A stretch of 64,000 nucleotides of DNA from Roseibium sediminis (GCF_008711325.1 NZ_VXDB01000002.1:264153-328152); one strand, 5' to 3'. Shown: positions 9,836 through 18,725, numbered from the stretch's first letter. The notes: a model not told the origin generated them from the letters alone. A program made the numbers and translations.

Positions 9836-10434
9836 CCACCAAAACAATCCTCGTTACCGGCTTTTCCGGGTTCCCGGGAATGCCGATCAATCCGACGGCG
9901 ACGCTGGTTCAGCGGTTGCCGAAGCGGTTGCCGGCTCGTGTGCGCGGCGTTTCGTTTCGCTTTGCCGTTTTGCCGCCGGAATGGCGGGCGCGGGAGAGCG
10001 TGACGCAGGCGCTTATCCGGGATGTTGATCCCGATTGCGTGGTTCACTTCGGGGTGGATGGCAAGCGCCGGGCGATCAATATCGAAACCCTGGCCCGCAA
10101 CTGGGCCTCGACGATCCGGGCGGATTCTGCGGGCGATGTCGCCCCTTCTGCGCTGCTGGCCCCAGCCGGCACGCCTGATCGGCCCTCAACCCTGCCCGTG
10201 CAGCATATGCAGCAGGCTGCGTCGCGCAGCGGGGTTGATGTGCGGCTGTCCGACAATGCCGGGGATTATCTCTGCAATGCGACCCTGTGGGACACGCTTG
10301 GCACGGGCCGCCCGGCGGTTTTTGTCCACGTGCCCGCCTTTCCTCGTGGACGCTTTGAGAACCGGCCCGCCTATCACGCGGTGGAAGATGCTGCCGTTTA
10401 CATGCTGCGCGATCTGGCGCTGCGGATGAGCTGA
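9832..10434 (+). CDS. pyroglutamyl-peptidase I-like protein (peptidase C15)
   Basis: A 200-aa protein resembling pyrrolidone-carboxylate peptidase, which removes N-terminal pyroglutamate. The N-terminus TILVTGFSGFPG fits the family, and the catalytic triad can be placed: Glu in RRAINIE near residue 84, Cys in GDYLCN near residue 147 and His in VFVHVPAFP near residue 165. Divergence from typical Pcp around the Glu region lowers certainty about activity. It starts inside the meaB stop codon (ATGA overlap), so it is co-translated with meaB, an unexpected pairing. Confidence 0.78.
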   Translation: MTTKTILVTGFSGFPGMPINPTATLVQRLPKRLPARVRGVSFRFAVLPPEWRARESVTQALIRDVDPDCVVHFGVDGKRRAINIETLARNWASTIRADSAGDVAPSALLAPAGTPDRPSTLPVQHMQQAASRSGVDVRLSDNAGDYLCNATLWDTLGTGRPAVFVHVPAFPRGRFENRPAYHAVEDAAVYMLRDLALRMS

Positions 10435-10555
10435 TCTTTTGAGATCGGCATGACGACATCATGAAGGCGGAAAGACCGGCCTCACGCAGTTGTTGGTTGA
10501 GTGTCATCGGCCCAACCCCCATTTTCAGTCCACAGACAGTTTGTGGAGGTTTGCC

Positions 10556-10996
10556 ATGTTCACCCGTCGCCGGATTTCGATCATTGCCCTTTTGGTGCTT
10601 GGATTTGCCGCCGTCCTGACGTGGATCGTACCGTCCGAGGCCAAGGACCCGCTGGCCCTGACCGGGTATGATCCGGTCTCCTATTTCGCCGGATCGAAGC
10701 CGGCGAAAGGCAAGGCCGAGTTTACGGCGGACCACCGCGACCAGACCTACCGGTTTGCCTCTGCCGAGAACCGGGATGCCTTCTCCGCCAATCCGACACA
10801 ATACGCGCCCCAATATGACGGCTATTGCGCCTATGGCGTCTCACGCGGCTACAAGGTCGGCGTTGATCCGCTGGCCTACAAGGTCGTGGATGGGAAGCTT
10901 TACGTGAACTACTCCAAGTCCGTGCAAAAGACATGGAGCAAGGATATTGCAGGCTACATTTCCAAGGCCGAGCAGAACTGGTCGAGCCTGAAATAG
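10556..10996 (+). CDS. YHS domain-containing exported protein (copy 1)
   Basis: A 146-aa protein with an N-terminal hydrophobic segment (ISIIALLVLGFAAVLTW) that may be a signal peptide or anchor, then a YHS-type domain: LTGYDPVSYF near residue 39, YRFASAENRDAF near 65 and YAPQYDGYCAYGVS near 83, with a conserved Cys. YHS domains are often linked to metal handling, but this exported family has no settled function. ATG 10556 follows TGGAGGT. It is about half identical by eye to the second YHS protein at 11778. It is convergent with the tetR-like gene, with one base between the stop codons. Confidence 0.83.
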   Translation: MFTRRRISIIALLVLGFAAVLTWIVPSEAKDPLALTGYDPVSYFAGSKPAKGKAEFTADHRDQTYRFASAENRDAFSANPTQYAPQYDGYCAYGVSRGYKVGVDPLAYKVVDGKLYVNYSKSVQKTWSKDIAGYISKAEQNWSSLK

Positions 10997-10997
10997 G

Positions 10998-11585
10998 TTA
11001 TCCCAACTTCAAAAGGCGGCGGACCTCGCTCAGGACACCGTCGCCGAAACGAACAGACTGGCCTGCCCGCCCGAGCACTCGAAGCCCCATGAATTGCGAC
11101 ACGAGCGCTTTTGCCCCGGCGCGAACGTCTTCCGCTTCCGGCCCCTTGTTCAGGTGATCGGCAAGCGCTGCTGCAAATCCGTCCTCCATGCGGGCAAACA
11201 TGGAATTGAGGCGCAGTTCGACATCCGGATCATGCGCCGCGCGATCAACTGCTGCATTGCAGAGAAAACAGCCGACCCTGTCGCCGTTTGATCGTCCCAT
11301 GTCGACGATGGACTGGAAAACCCTCAGGATGCGGTCGTGGCCCGACCCCGCAGTTCTGTCCATCAGCCCCTCCACCATCGGTACGATGGACTGTCTGGCA
11401 TAGAGATCAAGCGCGGCGAGATAGAGCGATTTCTTGTCCAGAAAGGCCTTGTAGAACGAGCCCTTGGTCAGACCCATATCGGCGAGCAGATCGGCAAGGC
11501 TGGCATCTTCGTACCCCTGATTCCAGAAAACCCTCATGGCCGACTCTAGCGCCTTGTCTTCGTCAAATGTCCTGGGTCTTCCCAT
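10998..11585 (-). CDS. TetR/AcrR-family repressor
   Basis: A 195-aa regulator with the typical N-terminal helix-turn-helix: RTFDEDKALESAMRVFWNQGY, then LADLLADMGLTKGSFYKAF (residues about 30-48). The C-terminal ligand domain carries a GCFLCNAAVD motif near residue 105, common in TetR repressors that sense reactive or lipophilic compounds. It is transcribed divergently from the second YHS gene, and the 192-base region between contains several GAACCGA/TCGGTTC half-sites, so it probably represses itself and that gene. Ligand unknown. Confidence 0.9.
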   Translation of the reverse strand: MGRPRTFDEDKALESAMRVFWNQGYEDASLADLLADMGLTKGSFYKAFLDKKSLYLAALDLYARQSIVPMVEGLMDRTAGSGHDRILRVFQSIVDMGRSNGDRVGCFLCNAAVDRAAHDPDVELRLNSMFARMEDGFAAALADHLNKGPEAEDVRAGAKALVSQFMGLRVLGRAGQSVRFGDGVLSEVRRLLKLG

Positions 11586-11777
11586 TCGGCTCCGGCCTCA
11601 CAAGTGTCTCACGCGTAGTTGAACCGACGTGTTTTGTACCAATCGGTTCCAAACCTTATGTTTGGTCTGTCGGACCCAAACGAACCGGTCGCGCCCTTTA
11701 GGGAACTGATCGGTTCACTAATCTCTCACACTCCCGACGCACCGACAATCATGCCGTTTCACTCAGGAGCCACCCGA
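11586..11777. promoter_or_regulatory. tetR/YHS divergent promoter with repeated GAACCGA half-sites
   Basis: Between the divergent genes I see GAACCGAC (from 11621), ATCGGTTC (11642-11649), GAACCGGT (from 11681) and a near-palindrome GAACTGATCGGTTC (11703-11716, 12 of 14 symmetric). Clustered half-sites of both orientations are what a TetR-type dimer would bind. Binding itself is inferred. Confidence 0.5.
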
Positions 11778-12248
11778 ATGTTCAGCTATCTCAAAAAGGG
11801 CATCGTCGCTGCCCTGTTCCTCGCAGGAACGACTGTTTCCGTTCTCGCCGCCGGAGCCGATGTCAACACGACTGTCACCGGCCTTGCCATTCGCGGCCAT
11901 GACCCCGTTGCCTATTTCACCAAAGGCGAGCCGACCGCTGGTGAGGTCAACATCACGGCGGACTATAATGGCGCCACCTATCGTTTTGCCAATGAGGCAA
12001 ACCGGGACGCCTTCAAGGCCGACCCGGCGAAATACGCTCCCCAATATGGTGGCTTCTGCGCCTTCGGCACCGCGATGGGCTTCAAGTTTGATGGCGATCC
12101 GGACGTCTGGAAGATCGTCGACAACAAGCTTTACCTGAACCTGTCCAAGAGCGTTCAGGAGCGCTGGAATGAAGACGTTCCGGGCTTCATCGAGACCGCC
12201 AACACCAAGTGGACCGACATCAAGGACGTTGCCCCCGGCGATCTGTAA
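11778..12248 (+). CDS. YHS domain-containing exported protein (copy 2)
   Basis: A 156-aa protein with a signal peptide (LKKGIVAALFLAGTTVSVLAAG) followed by the YHS-type domain: IRGHDPVAYF near residue 39, YRFANEANRDAF near 66 and YAPQYGGFCAFGTA near 84. The domain parallels copy 1 at 10556 along its length, so the pair arose by duplication. ATG 11778 follows AGGAG. Divergent from tetR and probably controlled by it; a weak terminator follows. Function of the family is not established; periplasmic location is inferred from the signal peptide. Confidence 0.83.
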   Translation: MFSYLKKGIVAALFLAGTTVSVLAAGADVNTTVTGLAIRGHDPVAYFTKGEPTAGEVNITADYNGATYRFANEANRDAFKADPAKYAPQYGGFCAFGTAMGFKFDGDPDVWKIVDNKLYLNLSKSVQERWNEDVPGFIETANTKWTDIKDVAPGDL

Positions 12249-12278
12249 AAACCGCTCGCCATCCTGATGTCAGCAAGC

Positions 12279-12307
12279 AAAGGCCGGGTCTGCCCTCCCC
12301 GGCCTTT
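12279..12307 (+). terminator. probable terminator after YHS copy 2
   Basis: Stem AAAGGCCGGG / CCCGGCCTTT with a short loop, followed by a broken T tract. Confidence 0.6.
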
Positions 12308-12461
12308 GTCGCTTTGTACCAACCTGCGAAGACCAGAACTTGTCCTTGCAGGTGCGAATTAAACCATCCCCTTGGCAAAATGACGAAACGGCACGGTGCT
12401 TGCACAGTTGGCATCAAGTAGATCCAACGATCCCGAAACGGGACAATGCAGGGCAAAAATC

Positions 12462-13835
12462 GTGGCGTTTCGAGACACATCCGTATTGAACCGACGTGCC
12501 TTTCTGGCAGGAAGCGCCTTGTGCCTGTCCTCGGCGAGCGCAAATGCTCTGGTTCAAATCGCGGAAATGCGCGGATCCATCGAGGCGCCGGAGCTTGGCC
12601 TGTTGCCGAATACGGGGACAGACCAGACCCAGCAATTCCAGAGCGCGGTCAACCGGGCCGTAGAGAATGGCCGTGCCCTGTTCCTGCCCGCAGGCATCTA
12701 TCCCGTTGCCAATCTGCGCTTTCCCAGCGGCTCATTGATCGTTGGCATTCCGGGGCGCACGCGTCTTGTCTATCAGGGTGGCGGCGGCCTTCTGGCCCGC
12801 GCGGAAGGTGTCAGCAATATCGGGTTGACCGGAATCACCTTTGACGGCGCGAACCGCACCATTGGCGAGTTCACCGAAGGCCTTTTGCATTTCATCGGCG
12901 TTCGAAACCTCACACTGGAAAATTGCGAGATTGCGGGCTCGACCCGTACCGGCCTGCTGGTTGACCGCTGTTCCGGGCGCATCGAAAACTGCCGCATTTC
13001 GGGTGCTGCGGAAGCCGGCATCCGCTCCAACGAGGCAGACGGGCTCTCCATCATAGGCAATACCGTTGCCGACTGCGCCAATGGCGGTATCTGGGTGCAT
13101 CGCTGGCGTGACGGCGAGGACAACACGATTGTCTCCGGCAACCGGGTCGAGCGCATTGGCGCCAAATACGGCGGCACGGGACAGTTCGGCAATGGCATCA
13201 ACGTTTTCCGCGCCCATGGCGTCACCGTGTCCAACAACAAGGTGTCGGATTGCGCCTTCTCGGCCATTCGCTCCAACGCCGGGTCCAATGTCCAGATCGT
13301 TGGCAACACCTGCCTTCGGTCGGGCGAAACGGCGATCTACTCGGAGTTCGGATTTCAGGGTGCGCTGATTTCCAGCAACATCGTCGATGGCGGCACGATG
13401 GGCATTTCCATCGCCAACTTCATGGATGGCGGGCGTCTTGCTGTCTGCTCGAACAATCTGATCCGCAACCTGACAACCCAAGGGCCTTACAAGCCGGAAG
13501 TGGCTGGGTTCGGTATCGGTATTGCCGCAGAAGCAGACACGACGATCACCGGTAATGTCATTGAAGGCGCACCGCGCTTCGGGATGCTTCTGGGCTGGGG
13601 GCCCTATATGCGCAATCTCGTCGCTTCCCAGAACATTGTCCGTCAATGCGGAACGGGAATCGCGGTGTCGGTCGTGGAGGGCGTCGGCTCGGCGGTCATT
13701 TCCGGCAACATAATCCAGGGCAGCGAAAACGGAGCCATCACCGGTTACCGCTGGCTGGACAAGGCAACCGGCGAGCTGAACGGCTCAGATGAGTTCCCGT
13801 CCCTTTCTGTCACCGGCAACCAGATTTCGGCGTAA
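12462..13835 (+). CDS. TIGR03808-type twin-arginine translocated repeat protein
   Basis: About 457 aa. A twin-arginine signal (LNRRAFLAGSAL, about residues 9-20) is followed by a parallel beta-helix-like protein with many repeats of the form N-x-V/I-x-x-G/C (for example GNTVADCANGGIWV, NNKVSDCAFSAIRS). This matches the TAT-translocated repetitive protein family of alphaproteobacteria, with right-handed beta-helix folds as in pectate lyases. Function is unknown; a periplasmic or cell-surface polysaccharide role is a guess. The start is uncertain: GTG 12462 is chosen because it gives a standard TAT leader; GTG 12396 is also in frame. Confidence 0.82.
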   Translation: MAFRDTSVLNRRAFLAGSALCLSSASANALVQIAEMRGSIEAPELGLLPNTGTDQTQQFQSAVNRAVENGRALFLPAGIYPVANLRFPSGSLIVGIPGRTRLVYQGGGGLLARAEGVSNIGLTGITFDGANRTIGEFTEGLLHFIGVRNLTLENCEIAGSTRTGLLVDRCSGRIENCRISGAAEAGIRSNEADGLSIIGNTVADCANGGIWVHRWRDGEDNTIVSGNRVERIGAKYGGTGQFGNGINVFRAHGVTVSNNKVSDCAFSAIRSNAGSNVQIVGNTCLRSGETAIYSEFGFQGALISSNIVDGGTMGISIANFMDGGRLAVCSNNLIRNLTTQGPYKPEVAGFGIGIAAEADTTITGNVIEGAPRFGMLLGWGPYMRNLVASQNIVRQCGTGIAVSVVEGVGSAVISGNIIQGSENGAITGYRWLDKATGELNGSDEFPSLSVTGNQISA

Positions 13836-13843
13836 GGGAATAA

Positions 13844-14134
13844 TCACCCTTCCGCGTGGCGCTCGGCCTGGATCACGAGGTTGCGGAGCATGGCTTCGGC
13901 CTTGCCGCGGATATTGGCAAGGGCCGGATCGCTCTCGGCAATGCCGGATGGAACCAGACTTTCCAGCGAGTCGATCAGGGAATAACGCATGTCGATGGCG
14001 GCCAACTGGCTGTTTTCCGCCATCAAGAGTTCCTGCTGCAGACAACGAACGATGAAGGCCATATTGACCTGTTCGACCATGCGCGATCGGTCGATGAGTT
14101 CCTGCAGATGCTCTGCCAATTCCTCGTTGGTCAC
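13844..14134 (-). CDS. small conserved helical protein, function unknown
   Basis: About 96 aa, predicted helical and soluble: TNEELAEHLQELIDRSRMVEQ at the N-terminus and IRGKAEAMLRNLVIQAE at the C-terminus. I do not recognise the family. GTG 14134 with GGAG about 10 bases upstream is my chosen start, but ATG 14197 is in frame and gives a 117-aa protein. It ends convergently 8 bases from the TAT repeat gene and follows the DDAH gene on the same strand. Codon use looks normal for this genome. Confidence 0.55.
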   Translation of the reverse strand: MTNEELAEHLQELIDRSRMVEQVNMAFIVRCLQQELLMAENSQLAAIDMRYSLIDSLESLVPSGIAESDPALANIRGKAEAMLRNLVIQAERHAEG

Positions 14135-14235
14135 TGGTGCCCGCTCCGTGCATACATTAGCGGCGCCAAGGCAACCACGGTCCGATAAAAATGACAAGGG
14201 CGACCGGTGATTTCGGCCAGTACTCCCCAGAGGAG

Positions 14236-15048
14236 TTAAGCCTTTGGCTCCGCTGCGGCAAATCGCAGGGACAGACAGGACAGCCCGCCATCCACCTTGC
14301 GTGCCTCATGCGTCGGCACAATAACTGTCCTGAAGCCAGCCTCGCGGATTGCCACATCGGTTTTCGGATAGCCTTCCGGCACGAGCACGACATCGTTCAC
14401 ACGGATCACATTTGCCGCATAGTCTTCCCCATCCGGCACGACAACGACTTTTCTACCATCGAAAAAGCCGCTCTCCGCCATCACGCGGGTCGCAAGGATT
14501 GCGCCGTCGCCAAGGGTTGAACAGGCCGTCTTGAAGTGCAGCACGCCGTCCGGCGTCTCGCAAACCCGAGCCTCGTAACCGAGCGCATTGAGGATCGCCT
14601 TGAAGTCCTCCGCCCCGCGACGGTCCGTGCGCGCGGAAAGACCGATAAGGATTTCGTCGTCCAGCATCAGGACATCGCCACCATCGACAAAGCCCCCCTC
14701 CGGCAGGTCGATGATTACGTCAAACCGGTCTTCGAGCGCGGCGCGAATTTCTTCAGCCTCACCCCGTCGGCTCTGTGTTCCCGGGCGCAATACGATCGCG
14801 GCGTCCGGCAGGCAAAAGGCAGGGTCCTCGACGAAACAGCTGTCGGGATAGCCCTCCAGTGCTGGCAAAACGGTGACCTCGAGTCCCGCCTCTTGCAAGG
14901 CACTGACGTAGCGTTCATGTTCCAACCGGAAGGCTGGACCGCTCGGGTCGCCCGAATCCACGGCCCGCAACCCGTTGGCGACACTGTCGGCAGGCGTGCG
15001 GGTGATGGCGTGGGTGAAGCGGAACGAGAGACCGGTTTGAAGGGGCAT
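14236..15048 (-). CDS. dimethylarginine dimethylaminohydrolase (DDAH)-like amidinotransferase-fold enzyme
   Basis: A 270-aa guanidino-group modifying enzyme. It begins with the family-typical FTHAITRTP and includes PDSCFVEDPAF (Asp, near residue 68), EGGFVDGGDVL, a catalytic His in VLHFKTACSTLG near 170 and the C-terminal nucleophile Cys in DGGLSCLSLRF near 257. DDAH hydrolyses N-omega-methylarginines to citrulline and methylamines. Arginine deiminase-like or other hydrolase activity is possible. Divergent from the GNAT gene with only 24 bases between start codons. Confidence 0.87.
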   Translation of the reverse strand: MPLQTGLSFRFTHAITRTPADSVANGLRAVDSGDPSGPAFRLEHERYVSALQEAGLEVTVLPALEGYPDSCFVEDPAFCLPDAAIVLRPGTQSRRGEAEEIRAALEDRFDVIIDLPEGGFVDGGDVLMLDDEILIGLSARTDRRGAEDFKAILNALGYEARVCETPDGVLHFKTACSTLGDGAILATRVMAESGFFDGRKVVVVPDGEDYAANVIRVNDVVLVPEGYPKTDVAIREAGFRTVIVPTHEARKVDGGLSCLSLRFAAAEPKA

Positions 15049-15072
15049 TGCGTAAACTCAGGTTTGTTTCAA

Positions 15073-15510
15073 ATGACTGACATCACTCTTAGACCGGCAC
15101 GATTGGAAGATACAGAGGGATTGGCACATTGTATTGACCGTGCCTACGAACCGTTCAGAAAGACCATTCCCGACCTGCCGGATGTTTCTGCGGGTTTGGC
15201 AGAGGACATTCAGGACCACACCGTCAATGTAGCCATGGCTGGCGACGAAATTGTTGGTGGCTCCGTTCTCATCCTCAGCGAAAACCGGGCAACCCTGGCT
15301 AACATAGCCGTTGCGCCGGATCAGGGCGGCAAGGGCATTGGCGGGTTGCTGATCCGTCAGGTGGAAGTCGACACAAAGGCTGCCGGCCACACGGAACTGC
15401 ACCTGGCGACCCATGTGGACATGCCGCAGAACGTGAAGCTCTACGAGCATCTGGGCTGGAAAGTCACGGAAACGACTGGCCACAAGGTCCTTATGGTCAA
15501 GCAGCTATAA
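15073..15510 (+). CDS. GNAT-family N-acetyltransferase
   Basis: A 145-aa acetyltransferase. It opens with ITLRPARLEDTEGL and carries the acetyl-CoA binding motif IAVAPDQGGKGIGGLLI (V-x-P-x-x-x-G-x-G) near residue 78, then a C-terminal KLYEHLGWKVTE typical of the family. The acceptor substrate is unknown. ATG 15073 has no clear ribosome binding site, and only 24 bases separate it from the divergent DDAH start, so its promoter must lie in or across that gene. Confidence 0.87.
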   Translation: MTDITLRPARLEDTEGLAHCIDRAYEPFRKTIPDLPDVSAGLAEDIQDHTVNVAMAGDEIVGGSVLILSENRATLANIAVAPDQGGKGIGGLLIRQVEVDTKAAGHTELHLATHVDMPQNVKLYEHLGWKVTETTGHKVLMVKQL

Positions 15511-15541
15511 TACCAACCTCCAAAGATAAGAACGCTTCTGT

Positions 15542-16240
15542 TCAGTCCACGAAGACCGCGCCGCCGTTTTCGATTCTTGCCATGATCGCATCGATGGTCC
15601 GACGCCCGTTTTCGACTTCTCCGTCCAGCTTTTTCTCCAGCGCGCAGACATGCGTCAGCCGTTCGATGACCGCGTCTATCTGGTCGAATGGCACAACCAC
15701 CACGCCATCACGGTCTGCGACGATCATGTCGCCGCTATTGACTGTCTGCCCGCCGATTTGCAGCGGCAGGCCGATGCGTCCGTGCCCGGATGAAAAGGGA
15801 GAGGCGGGATTAAGTCCCGTACACCAGGCAGGAAGACCTGCGTCGACAATGCCCTGATAATCCCGCATGGGTCCGTCGGTGACAAATCCGGCCCCGCCAG
15901 AGTTGCGGAGCATGCCCATGACCCGGTCACCGGCCACTGCCGTTCCCTGATGCGCATTGTTACCCGCAACAAGAACGTCACCAGGCTGCACATATCCAAG
16001 GGCAGCCAGCGTCGCCAGAACATCGGCCGGCCCATTGTCGGCAGTCAGTACCGGACCAACGGCCACACAGTTCAGATCCCGCCCGTCACCAATGGGGCGG
16101 ATGGACATGTCCAACGCGCCGCGTCCGTCCATGGCATCGACCACAAAACTGGTCGGCATGCCCTTGAACGTATCAATCTGCGCTTGTGTTGGCCGTGCCC
16201 AATGACGGCGAATAGTCAAGGATTTCGGTTCTTCGATCAT
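15542..16240 (-). CDS. RraA-like family protein (HMG/CHA aldolase fold)
   Basis: A 232-aa protein with RraA hallmarks: TSFVVDAMDGRGALD near residue 30, VLATLAALGYVQPGDVLVAG near 75 and the conserved GGAGFVTDGPMRD near 114 (Arg-Asp pair). Members are either regulators of ribonuclease activity or metal-dependent 4-hydroxy-4-methyl-2-oxoglutarate or oxaloacetate-type aldolases/decarboxylases; an enzyme is more likely in this setting. The ATG follows a strong GGGAGGGGG. It lies downstream of the asparaginase gene on the same strand. Confidence 0.85.
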   Translation of the reverse strand: MIEEPKSLTIRRHWARPTQAQIDTFKGMPTSFVVDAMDGRGALDMSIRPIGDGRDLNCVAVGPVLTADNGPADVLATLAALGYVQPGDVLVAGNNAHQGTAVAGDRVMGMLRNSGGAGFVTDGPMRDYQGIVDAGLPAWCTGLNPASPFSSGHGRIGLPLQIGGQTVNSGDMIVADRDGVVVVPFDQIDAVIERLTHVCALEKKLDGEVENGRRTIDAIMARIENGGAVFVD

Positions 16241-16336
16241 GGCCCCCTCCCGGTCTGGAACAGAACGGTAGGAGGCCGCCAGATCGTTGACAATGGCAGT
16301 TCCGTGCGGATGTGTTCGCCCGAACAGGCAATCGCG

Positions 16337-17365
16337 TCAGACAGCTGCCTGACGCACCTTTTCCACGAAATCGGCGGTCGGGCGAACCTGACCGGCCACC
16401 ACTCCGCGCCGGGTCAGGATGTCGGTGCGAACATCCTTTTCCAGAACCTTGGCTTCGTCGTCGCTGAGATCCAGAAGGCCCTGCAGAACAGTCGCCATCA
16501 TGACTTCGGATGCGCGGGTTGCCCCGTCGTCGCATTTCAGGGCAACGCCATAGCCAAGTTCGGGAATGGCAGCGCAAAAGACACCTTCAGCGCCCGTCTT
16601 CACGAAAACACGGCCACGGAACGTTTCCATGCTGCGGGTGCAGAAACGATCTGTTCCGGCCACCATATAGGGCTCGTTGACACAGGCTTCATAGAGCCGC
16701 TCCGCAGCCTTGGCCCGAAGGGGATCCAGCCCCTCGCCGGTCCCGAAGCGTGCAAAGGCAAGCGCGAACTTGTCCAGGGCGGTGGCATAAGTGGGGATCG
16801 AACAGCCATCCGTTCCACACACATCGGCGGTCAGCGTGTCGCCGGTCATCTGCTCCATGACCAGCTTGATTTCCTGCTGCACTGGGTGGTCGGCATTCAC
16901 ATAGCCCTGCGTCTGAACGCCCATGACGCGGGCAAGGCCCAGAAAACCGGCATGTTTGCCCGAGCAATTGTTGTGAAGCGCACAAGGCTGTTCGTCGGCC
17001 TGAATAAGCTTGGCCGCGTCTTCCATGCGCTTGGGCCACTGCGAGCCGCATTCAAGAGCCTCTTCGCTCAAGCCCGCCTTGATCAGCATGACGCGAGCGG
17101 AGTTGGCGTGAACCTCTTCCCCGCTATGGGAAGCACAGGCAAGCGCGAGTTCCGCATCATCATAATCCAGCGCTTCGGCAGCACCCGACTCCACCAGCGG
17201 CAAGGCCTGGAACGCCTTGATGGCCGAACGCGGAAAGACGCGGGCAGACACGTCGCCAATGGACAAGACAGACTTGCCGTCCGCATCAAAGATCGAGATT
17301 GCGCCACGGTGGCGGCATTCAACGAGTGACCCGCGGGTCACTTCAACAAGCGTGGGATTATCCAT
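16337..17365 (-). CDS. L-asparaginase II (rhizobial type, PF06089)
   Basis: A 342-aa enzyme of the AnsA/asparaginase II family first described in Rhizobium etli, unrelated to the E. coli type. Family segments include VEVTRGSLVECRHRG at the start, FPRSAIKAFQALPLVESGAA near residue 44, CASHSGEEVH near 77, LHNNCSGKHAGFL near 129 (conserved Ser-Gly-Lys-His) and CGTDGCSIPTYA near 183. It hydrolyses asparagine to aspartate and ammonia. It is flanked by the RraA-like gene downstream and an aminotransferase upstream on the same strand, a plausible amino-acid catabolic cluster. Confidence 0.92.
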   Translation of the reverse strand: MDNPTLVEVTRGSLVECRHRGAISIFDADGKSVLSIGDVSARVFPRSAIKAFQALPLVESGAAEALDYDDAELALACASHSGEEVHANSARVMLIKAGLSEEALECGSQWPKRMEDAAKLIQADEQPCALHNNCSGKHAGFLGLARVMGVQTQGYVNADHPVQQEIKLVMEQMTGDTLTADVCGTDGCSIPTYATALDKFALAFARFGTGEGLDPLRAKAAERLYEACVNEPYMVAGTDRFCTRSMETFRGRVFVKTGAEGVFCAAIPELGYGVALKCDDGATRASEVMMATVLQGLLDLSDDEAKVLEKDVRTDILTRRGVVAGQVRPTADFVEKVRQAAV

Positions 17366-17406
17366 GCGCCAAAGCCTTTTGGAGGATTGGTCTTTCGACC
17401 GATATT

Positions 17407-18588
17407 TCAGCGACTAGCTAACGCAGTTTCCGGCAAAAGGTAAGCGGAAAGACGCGACAACGCTTCGTCAATTACGTCATCCTTCTTGCAGAAGCAGAAA
17501 CGGACAAAGTGGGTCGGCGCGTGATCGGCGTAGAAGGCTGAAACGGGTACCACGGCCACCCCGGCCTCCTCGACCAGCTTCTTGCAAACACTCACGTCAT
17601 CTTCGCCAATCCCGAGGCCGGAAATGTCGCATGTCAGGAAGTAGGTCGCCGCGCAGGGAAGAACCTTGAAGCCAAGTGCTTCCAGCCCCTTTGCCATGCG
17701 GTCCCGCTTTTGCTGCAGGTCTCCGGCAAGCCCTTCGTAATAGTCGTTTTCCTTTGCCAGCCCGAAAGCAACTGCCTTTTGCAGGTTGGGCGGGGTGGTG
17801 AAGGTCACATATTGGTGGGCCTTGGCAATCGGATCGATCAGCTCTGCAGGACCAGTGATATAGCCCACCTTCCAGCCGGTCAGGGAGAAGGTCTTGCCAG
17901 CAGATCCGATGCGCACACAGCGGTTTCGCATGCCGGTGAAATTCATCAAGGGCCAATGGCTCTGGTCATCGAATACCAGATGCTCATACACCTCGTCGCA
18001 GATGGCAAACACATCATGCTGAACACACAGGTTTGCAATCTGGTTGAGTTCCTTGTCGGAGAACACCTTGGCGGCCGGGTTCATCGGATTGTTGATGAGG
18101 ATCGCCTTGGTGTTTTCTGTAAACGCCTCGCCCAGTGCCTCAAGATCAAGGTCCCAGCTTGGCGGCGTCACGCGCACCCGAACCGGGATGCCGCCTGCCC
18201 GCTGCACCAGCGGCATGTAACAATCATAGAGCGGCTCAATGAGGATCACCTCGTCGCCCGGTTCCACCAGCGCCATGATCGTGTCGGCAAGTGCTTCCGT
18301 TGCGCCCGAGGTGATCAGGACTTCGGTTTGCCAGTCGATATCAAGGCCGTAGAAGCGCTTGTTGGCGTCTGCCACCGCCTTGCGCAGGTCCGGCAGGCCC
18401 AGCATCGGCGGATACTGGTTCGGCCCGTCAATGAGCGCCTCAGCCGCCACGCGGCGAATGTCTTCCGGCCCGTCCACATCGGGGAAACCCTGCCCAAGAT
18501 TTACCGCACCATGCGCCATGGCAAGGCGTGACATGGTTTCAAAGATGGTGGTCTGCAGGCCGGTAAAAACCGGATTGGTTGGCTTCAT
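17407..18588 (-). CDS. class I/II PLP-dependent aminotransferase
   Basis: A 393-aa fold-type I aminotransferase. VNLGQGFPDVDGP near the N-terminus, QYPPMLGLPDLRKAVA, TSGATEALAD, a substrate-phosphate loop and the PLP lysine in IGSAGKTFSLTGWKVGY near residue 236 are visible. The sequence style is that of kynurenine-oxoglutarate/methionine aminotransferases (YbdL, KAT). ATG 18588 follows GGGAG; longer in-frame starts lack a site. It lies 41 bases upstream of the asparaginase gene, suggesting co-transcription. Substrate is not predictable beyond this. Confidence 0.9.
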   Translation of the reverse strand: MKPTNPVFTGLQTTIFETMSRLAMAHGAVNLGQGFPDVDGPEDIRRVAAEALIDGPNQYPPMLGLPDLRKAVADANKRFYGLDIDWQTEVLITSGATEALADTIMALVEPGDEVILIEPLYDCYMPLVQRAGGIPVRVRVTPPSWDLDLEALGEAFTENTKAILINNPMNPAAKVFSDKELNQIANLCVQHDVFAICDEVYEHLVFDDQSHWPLMNFTGMRNRCVRIGSAGKTFSLTGWKVGYITGPAELIDPIAKAHQYVTFTTPPNLQKAVAFGLAKENDYYEGLAGDLQQKRDRMAKGLEALGFKVLPCAATYFLTCDISGLGIGEDDVSVCKKLVEEAGVAVVPVSAFYADHAPTHFVRFCFCKKDDVIDEALSRLSAYLLPETALASR

Positions 18589-18725
18589 GAAGGGCTCCCG
18601 ACGGGTTTTCCGGCATTCTTCTGTCTGGGCGGATATACGCGGTTCTACCCGCCTCGGCCCGTTCCGTCGAGCATGTTTTCCGATTTGCAACCACGTGATT
18701 AAGGATGGGTTCCCGGTCCGCGACG

